Shown here piece by piece: positions 60,426 to 64,000 of a DNA stretch of 64,000 nt (within the stretch, counting starts at the first letter, position 1; each line of letters begins with the position of its first letter). The translations under genes and the position numbers were made by a program. Source of the DNA: Streptococcaceae bacterium ESL0729 (GTDB taxonomy: Bacteria; Bacillota; Bacilli; Lactobacillales; Streptococcaceae); contig CP113924.1 in assembly GCA_029391995.1 (NCBI GenBank), positions 363,501-427,500 of the forward strand. Reading direction: 5' to 3'. Below the pieces are notes generated by a model. It saw nothing but the letters and a program-made list of their open reading frames with translations, was not told the DNA's origin and did not search any database.

Positions 60426-60461
60426 CCGTCCAACTTTTTTTCATATAATCCGCCACCCAAC

Positions 60462-60488
60462 AAAAAAAGAAGGTCGCACCTTCTTTTT
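60462..60488. terminator. Terminator after the DsbA-like gene
   Basis: AAAAAGAAGGT pairs with ACCTTCTTTTT around CGC. It ends the minus-strand gene and can also end transcripts from the repeat array. Confidence 0.88.
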
Positions 60489-60999
60489 AAGCTTTGATGT
60501 ATTTTTCAAGGGTCTTTTTGTCGATGTTTTCGTCAAAGATGTAGTCGTCCATGATGACGGTTGGGACAAAGAAGACATTGGCTTCGTCGGCTTCCTTGAT
60601 AATGCTTGCGGCGTCTCTTTTGTCGTCATGGTAGGTCAGACCGAGCTCATTTTTGGCAAAGTCAGCAATCTCATCAAGCTTAAGTGGTTCCCAGGCTTCC
60701 TGGCTGGCAAAAACCTTGGCAATATCACTAAGGGCCTTTTGAGGGTCAAGGGGATCAATAAAGGCATGCATGACATTTCCCTTGACCAAGTGCCCCTTTT
60801 GCTTGTCGAAAAGCTTAATCAAACGCCTAACTTGTCCCTTTTCAACCTCTTCTCTTAGGAAGCTTTCAGACTCCTCAAACCACAGTCTACTAAAAGGGCA
60901 GGCCAGATTCATGAATTCCTTCATGAGTTTACCCTCAGAACCAATATGAATTCCATTGGTCGAGTTGGTCTTATCAGCCTTGATTACACTAATATCCAT
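60487..60999 (-). CDS. DsbA family thioredoxin-fold protein
   Basis: 170 residues. The redox motif is CPFS (NLACPFSRLW near residue 34), a CxxS type with only the first cysteine. The cis-proline is in FFVPTVIMDD near 145. No signal peptide is present, so it is likely cytoplasmic, as in the FrnE/YjbH-related members of Firmicutes. AAGGAGTC precedes the ATG, and TGGTAAAAT upstream may be its -10. Substrate unknown. Confidence 0.8.
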   Translation of the reverse strand: MDISVIKADKTNSTNGIHIGSEGKLMKEFMNLACPFSRLWFEESESFLREEVEKGQVRRLIKLFDKQKGHLVKGNVMHAFIDPLDPQKALSDIAKVFASQEAWEPLKLDEIADFAKNELGLTYHDDKRDAASIIKEADEANVFFVPTVIMDDYIFDENIDKKTLEKYIKA

Positions 61000-61113
61000 C
61001 GCGTGACTCCTTAATTATATTTTTTTATCATTTTACCATGAAGGAGCCTTTTCAGCAATTATGAGCACCAGTGATCTAATTTTCTAAAATGAAGTGAAAA
61101 AGCTAACAAGATA

Positions 61114-61122
61114 TGCTATACT
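61114..61122 (+). promoter_or_regulatory. Extended -10 promoter of pnuC
   Basis: TGCTATACT lies 70 bp before the pnuC start codon. Confidence 0.6.
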
Positions 61123-61129
61123 AGCCAAG

Positions 61130-61175
61130 GTTAGAATCTAGGACTAGATTTACCATCTTGATTATAAATCAATTA
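61130..61175 (+). promoter_or_regulatory. Structured leader of pnuC
   Basis: Two small hairpins lie in the leader: AATCTA-GGAC-TAGATT (61135-61150) and TTGATT-ATA-AATCAA (61158-61172). NAD+-binding leaders and NiaR operators are known before pnuC in related bacteria. I cannot assign this one to either class. Confidence 0.4.
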
Positions 61176-61192
61176 ATAATAGGAGATTTTAG

Positions 61193-62020
61193 ATGAATTC
61201 TTTACAGGAAAAATTTAAGAACCTAGGAGTTCAGGCACGTATTTTGCCAAAGAATCTAAAGATGATTTTTGATAAAGCCCGCAAGCTTGGGTTTGTAGGT
61301 ATTATCAAATTAGTCTTTGCGGACATCTTTTTGGGTCGCAGCCTGCTTGGTTGGCTTTATTTGCTAGGCCTTTGTTCGGTTCAAATCATTGCCTACATCC
61401 TGCGTCCCGACTCACTTATGGGGATGATTGCAGGTCTTACAGGAATAATCTGCGTTATCTTTGTTAATGAGAAAAGAGCTAGTAACTACCTTTTTGGTTT
61501 TATCAATGCCTTAATTTACTTTTATATGAGCCTGCAGTCAAACTTTTATGGTGAGGTTCTTACAACAAGCTTCTTTACTATTATGCAGCCGATTGGGCTT
61601 TATATGTGGCTTGTGGCTGACCTTAAACCGCAGAGTGATTTTGAAGAGGCCCCTCTTGCCAACAAGTTAAGTCTTGCTGGTTGGCTCAAGAGTCTGGTTC
61701 TGATTTTCTTTGTCTGGCTGGGTATGGGTTATGCCAATAAGTCGATTGGAGCTAGTCGTCCCTTTAGGGATAGTGTCGCGGTCGGAAGTAATGTTACAGG
61801 GCAGGTCCTTATGAGTGGAGGATATGCTGAACAGTGGATTTTCTGGGGTCTGACCAATATTTTTTCAATCTACCTTTGGTGGGGTCAATCATTCGAGATT
61901 GTCATCATGTTCTGGGTTTACCTGCTAAATAGTGTGGTTGGTTGGGTCAACTGGACCATGGATGTCAAACACCTGAAAGGACGCCCTGTTAATGAGATTG
62001 TAAAAGGACTTTTTTCATAA
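61193..62020 (+). CDS. pnuC: Nicotinamide riboside transporter PnuC
   Basis: 275 residues with about seven hydrophobic helices. Family signatures are GLTGIICVIFVNEKRASNY-like near residue 83 and QWIFWGLTNIFSIYLWW near 215. It takes up the NAD precursor nicotinamide riboside by facilitated diffusion. The ATG follows TAGGAGA. Confidence 0.93.
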   Translation: MNSLQEKFKNLGVQARILPKNLKMIFDKARKLGFVGIIKLVFADIFLGRSLLGWLYLLGLCSVQIIAYILRPDSLMGMIAGLTGIICVIFVNEKRASNYLFGFINALIYFYMSLQSNFYGEVLTTSFFTIMQPIGLYMWLVADLKPQSDFEEAPLANKLSLAGWLKSLVLIFFVWLGMGYANKSIGASRPFRDSVAVGSNVTGQVLMSGGYAEQWIFWGLTNIFSIYLWWGQSFEIVIMFWVYLLNSVVGWVNWTMDVKHLKGRPVNEIVKGLFS

Positions 62021-62051
62021 AAAATTATTTTAGGAGTTTAGGAGTAGAGAT

Positions 62052-62567
62052 ATGAAGAAAAAATGGAATAGTTTAAGTAAGTGGAAGAGAGTAGGTCTCT
62101 TGTTTGCCCTTCTTTTTGTTACAGTTGCTGTAGTCCCAGGCTGTGGTTCTAACAGTAAGCAGGTTGCAGAATTAAAATCTGAGTTAAAGAAGGTATCAGA
62201 GGAAAAAGATGAGGCCCTAAAAAGTGCTCAGGCAGCGGAGAAAAGGGCTAGTGACGCCGAAGCTAAGTTAAAGGCAGCAGAGGAAGCTAAAAAAGCAGAA
62301 GAAGCCAAAAAAGCAGAGGAAGCCAAAAAAGCGGAAGAGGCTAAACAAGCTGAGGAGGCCAAGAAGGCAGAAGAAGCCAAGCAAGCCCAAGAAGCTGCTG
62401 CGGCACAAGCAGCTCAAGCCCAGGCTCAGCAAGCTCAACCTCAAGCACAAACACAAGCTCCAGCCTCTGCTGGCGGTTATACGAAAGATTCTAAAGGTAG
62501 GTGGCACAGGCCAAATGGGCAATATGCATCAAAAGCTGAAATTGCAGCAGCAGGTCTAGCCTGGTAG
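62052..62567 (+). CDS. Repeat-rich lipoprotein-like cell-surface protein
   Basis: 171 residues. A basic N-terminus, a hydrophobic helix (about 14-29) and VVPGCGSN suggest a lipoprotein or a membrane anchor; the lipobox VPGC is not the best consensus. A coiled coil follows, with KKAEEA-type repeats (about 73-110), then an Ala/Gln-rich linker. The C-terminal box GRWHRPNGQYASKAEIAAAG (about 149-168) has the look of a conserved domain found on small surface proteins of streptococci and lactococci. Its function is unknown. It starts 31 bp after pnuC and a terminator follows. Confidence 0.75.
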   Translation: MKKKWNSLSKWKRVGLLFALLFVTVAVVPGCGSNSKQVAELKSELKKVSEEKDEALKSAQAAEKRASDAEAKLKAAEEAKKAEEAKKAEEAKKAEEAKQAEEAKKAEEAKQAQEAAAAQAAQAQAQQAQPQAQTQAPASAGGYTKDSKGRWHRPNGQYASKAEIAAAGLAW

Positions 62568-62570
62568 AAT

Positions 62571-62597
62571 AAAGCCATCATAGATGGCTTTTTTTTA
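62571..62597 (+). terminator. Terminator after the lipoprotein gene
   Basis: AAAGCCATC pairs with GATGGCTTT around ATA, followed by a T-run. Confidence 0.9.
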
Positions 62598-62644
62598 CAG
62601 GTTAAATTCTTGTAAATTTACTAGCAAAAAAGATAAAATTCTGC

Positions 62645-62650
62645 TATAAT
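62645..62650 (+). promoter_or_regulatory. -10 of the tRNA-Arg gene
   Basis: TATAAT with TGC in front, 18 bp before the tRNA. Confidence 0.55.
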
Positions 62651-62668
62651 TATTTCTTGTAGTGGATG

Positions 62669-62740
62669 GACCCCTTAGTTAAATGGATATAACAAGTTCC
62701 TCCTAAGAATTAGTTGCTGGTTCGATTCCGGCAGGGGTCA
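62669..62740 (+). tRNA. tRNA-Arg (anticodon CCT)
   Basis: The acceptor GACCCCT pairs with AGGGGTC and A is the discriminator. The D arm is GTTA/TAAC. The anticodon stem AGTTC/GAATT holds the loop CTCCTAA, so the anticodon is CCT and reads AGG. The T arm is GCTGG-TTCGATT-CCGGC. No CCA end is encoded. Confidence 0.93.
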
Positions 62741-62764
62741 TTTTGAAAGATTCAAAGAAAAATT

Positions 62765-62810
62765 AAAAACTGTCTAAACCTTATATTTAAAGGACTTAGG
62801 CAGTTTTTTT
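62765..62810 (+). terminator. Terminator after tRNA-Arg
   Basis: A long stem (AAAAACTGTCTAA with TTAGGCAGTTTTT, extended by CCTT/AAGG) and seven T. Confidence 0.85.
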
Positions 62811-62888
62811 GTTTGTATAGATTTAGAGGAAAATATATTTTTTTGACCAAATTTTGACCAAATAATCTTTACCAGCTACAGCTAATAG

Positions 62889-62917
62889 TTGTTTAGTCAA
62901 ATCTAAAATTATATAAT
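62889..62917 (+). promoter_or_regulatory. Promoter of the epimerase-like gene
   Basis: TTGTTT (62889-62894) and TATAAT (62912-62917) are 17 bp apart, 32 bp before the start. Confidence 0.65.
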
Positions 62918-62948
62918 TCGTGTAACTACAAAATATAAGGGAGACAAG

Positions 62949-63512
62949 ATGGCAGCAAAAATAGATAATTTTTCTTCAACTGAATCAAAGATTGATGGTT
63001 TAAAAATCATAAAAACGAAGACTGCAAAAGATGAAAGAGGTACAGTCAGGGAACTTTATAGGGCAAGTGCCTATTCTGAGGTTTTACCTGAGACCTTAAG
63101 ACCCTGGCAGCAGATTAATTTAACAAGGACTAAAAAGGGTGCCATTCGTGGACTCCACGGGGAAGCCATGGCTAAGTTGGTCACTGTGGCTTATGGTAGA
63201 GCCTTTGGAGTATATGTGGATACAAGACCAGCCAGTAAGACTCTTGGACAGGTTGAAACGGTTGAGCTTAAGCCAGGTGTACAAGTTTTTGTGCCTCAGG
63301 GTGTCTGTAACGGATTTCAAGCCCTAGATGATGAGACAGAATACCTGTACTTCTTTGACAATGAATGGAAGCCAGGTATGGAAGGAGTCGCCCTAACTCC
63401 TTTGGACAAGGACTTAAATATTGACTGGCCTATTCCAGTATCAATGGATAATTTTGAACAAGTATCGGAAAAAGATTTTAATGCTCCGACTTTGAAGGAT
63501 ATTTTAGGTTAA
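62949..63512 (+). CDS. dTDP-4-dehydrorhamnose 3,5-epimerase-like protein
   Basis: 187 residues of the RmlC cupin fold. The motif AIRGLHGE near residue 66 carries the catalytic His, and VFVPQGVCNGFQAL near 118 matches the streptococcal RmlC form (NGFQ instead of HGF). It would act on a 4-keto-6-deoxy nucleotide sugar. No other rhamnose or surface-polysaccharide gene is in the window, so the pathway is open. GGGAGA precedes the ATG. Confidence 0.8.
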   Translation: MAAKIDNFSSTESKIDGLKIIKTKTAKDERGTVRELYRASAYSEVLPETLRPWQQINLTRTKKGAIRGLHGEAMAKLVTVAYGRAFGVYVDTRPASKTLGQVETVELKPGVQVFVPQGVCNGFQALDDETEYLYFFDNEWKPGMEGVALTPLDKDLNIDWPIPVSMDNFEQVSEKDFNAPTLKDILG

Positions 63513-63516
63513 ATTT

Positions 63517-63544
63517 AAAGGGTTAAGTAGTTAGCCCTTTTTTA
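63517..63544 (+). terminator. Terminator after the epimerase-like gene
   Basis: AAAGGGTTAA pairs with TTAGCCCTTT around GTAG, followed by T. Confidence 0.85.
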
Positions 63545-63564
63545 ATTTTCTAAAATTAATTAAA

Positions 63565-63591
63565 CAAAAAAGAGGGAATTTCCCCTCTTTT
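63565..63591. terminator. Terminator for the minus-strand gene at the right edge
   Basis: AAAAGAGGGG and CCCTCTTTTTT on the minus strand form the stem. It lies 8 bp beyond the stop codon at 63599. Confidence 0.8.
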
Positions 63592-63598
63592 ACTTATT

Positions 63599-64000
63599 TT
63601 AAACAGATGGTGTTACGTTCATCGGAATGCTTTCGACGAGTTTTGGAGCCTCTTGTGGTGAGGATACATCATAAACATCCATAATCAGCTCAGTTCCACA
63701 TTTAACAGTATATGAACCAGTTGTCCATTTTCGGTAGGCCTTACCATTTTCAAGGGTCCATTTGTTTTTAGCATCCCACTTATCTGGATCAGCCAGTGAG
63801 TTTTCAAAGCCAATTTGCTTGCTTATGGCTTCTGTAATCGGAGCTCTGTACACGGTATTGTCCTTAACCATATAGGCTATTCTGCTTGAGATCTCACTGG
63901 TTAGATTGGCAGTACCTGTTGCGACTCCAGTTTTTAAGACCCACTCGACCTTGTAGCTTTTTCCAGCTGGTACAGTTATTACCTGAGCAGGTACATTCCA
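63599..64000 (-). CDS. Unknown protein, C-terminal part
   Basis: The frame is open from the stop at 63599 to the right edge, giving at least 133 residues; the ATG at 63871 is internal, not the start. The fragment is rich in Thr, Val, Lys and Trp, with beta-strand-like alternation (VITVPAGKSYKVEWVLKTG), and one cysteine. This resembles repeated beta domains of secreted or surface proteins, but no family is recognised and the signal peptide, if any, lies outside. Confidence 0.6.
   Translation of the reverse strand, partial: WNVPAQVITVPAGKSYKVEWVLKTGVATGTANLTSEISSRIAYMVKDNTVYRAPITEAISKQIGFENSLADPDKWDAKNKWTLENGKAYRKWTTGSYTVKCGTELIMDVYDVSSPQEAPKLVESIPMNVTPSV

Noticed and set aside
52000..60460. 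Prophage or integrative element
   Set aside because: No phage structural genes, integrase, relaxase or transposase are present; only the restriction system, Fic, the repeat gene and repeats mark the region as accessory.
62281..62400. Satellite-like repeat as a mobile element
   Set aside because: The KKAEEA-coding repeat is an ordinary low-complexity coiled coil in a surface protein; no element ends or transposase are near.

Overview
The window reads as a chromosome segment of a low-GC Gram-positive bacterium of the Streptococcaceae, most like Lactococcus. The evidence is gene order and protein signatures: hit/ecsAB/ccrZ/trmB, nrdR-dnaB-dnaI-der, rimP-nusA-rnpM-ylxQ-infB-rbfA, rapZ-yvcK-whiA, gmk-rpoZ-priA-fmt-rsmB-stp-pknB, and a leucine-attenuated leu operon. 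The species cannot be fixed from the sequence alone. Both window edges cut a gene: a beta-lactamase-fold serine hydrolase at the left and an unrecognised protein at the right.

Positions 1 to about 38960 are dense housekeeping operons. They cover membrane protein quality control (EcsAB), cell-cycle control (CcrZ), replication initiation (DnaB, DnaI), ribosome assembly and translation (Der, RimP, NusA, IF-2, RbfA, EF-P, Fmt, RsmB, LysS), repair and restart (UvrA, PriA), envelope and carbon control (RapZ, YvcK, WhiA), a fructose PTS operon with a cre-like site, and a PP2C phosphatase/PASTA kinase pair. The kinase carries two extra helical modules outside the cell. Several of these genes start with TTG.

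Positions 39000-49760 hold two regulated metabolic units. The leuABCD operon sits behind a 22-codon leader peptide with four consecutive Leu codons and mutually exclusive hairpins. The sucrose regulon is scrA facing scrB-scrR, with scrK beyond; three LacI-type operators and a cre-like site lie in its intergenic regions. YceD and Gnd follow.

Positions 52000-60460 are the accessory part. They hold a self-inhibited-type Fic enzyme and a two-gene restriction-modification-like system: a small methylase-like protein and a 1481-residue helicase-methylase. A 15-bp repeat occurs three times in the putative target-recognition part of the large protein. Next comes a convergent gene built on 69-bp repeats. 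After it lies about 1.2 kb of non-coding DNA with perfect inverted repeats, a short ORF with a strong ribosome-binding site, and an array of six 121-bp units. Each unit can form a hairpin ending in a T-tract, and the two unit types show compensatory changes in the stem. I consider this array and the neighbouring repeat gene the most likely undescribed material.

Positions 60460-64000 hold a DsbA-like protein, PnuC with a structured leader, a repeat-rich lipoprotein, tRNA-Arg(CCU) with a possible integrase remnant beside it, an orphan RmlC-type epimerase, and the 3' part of an unknown gene.
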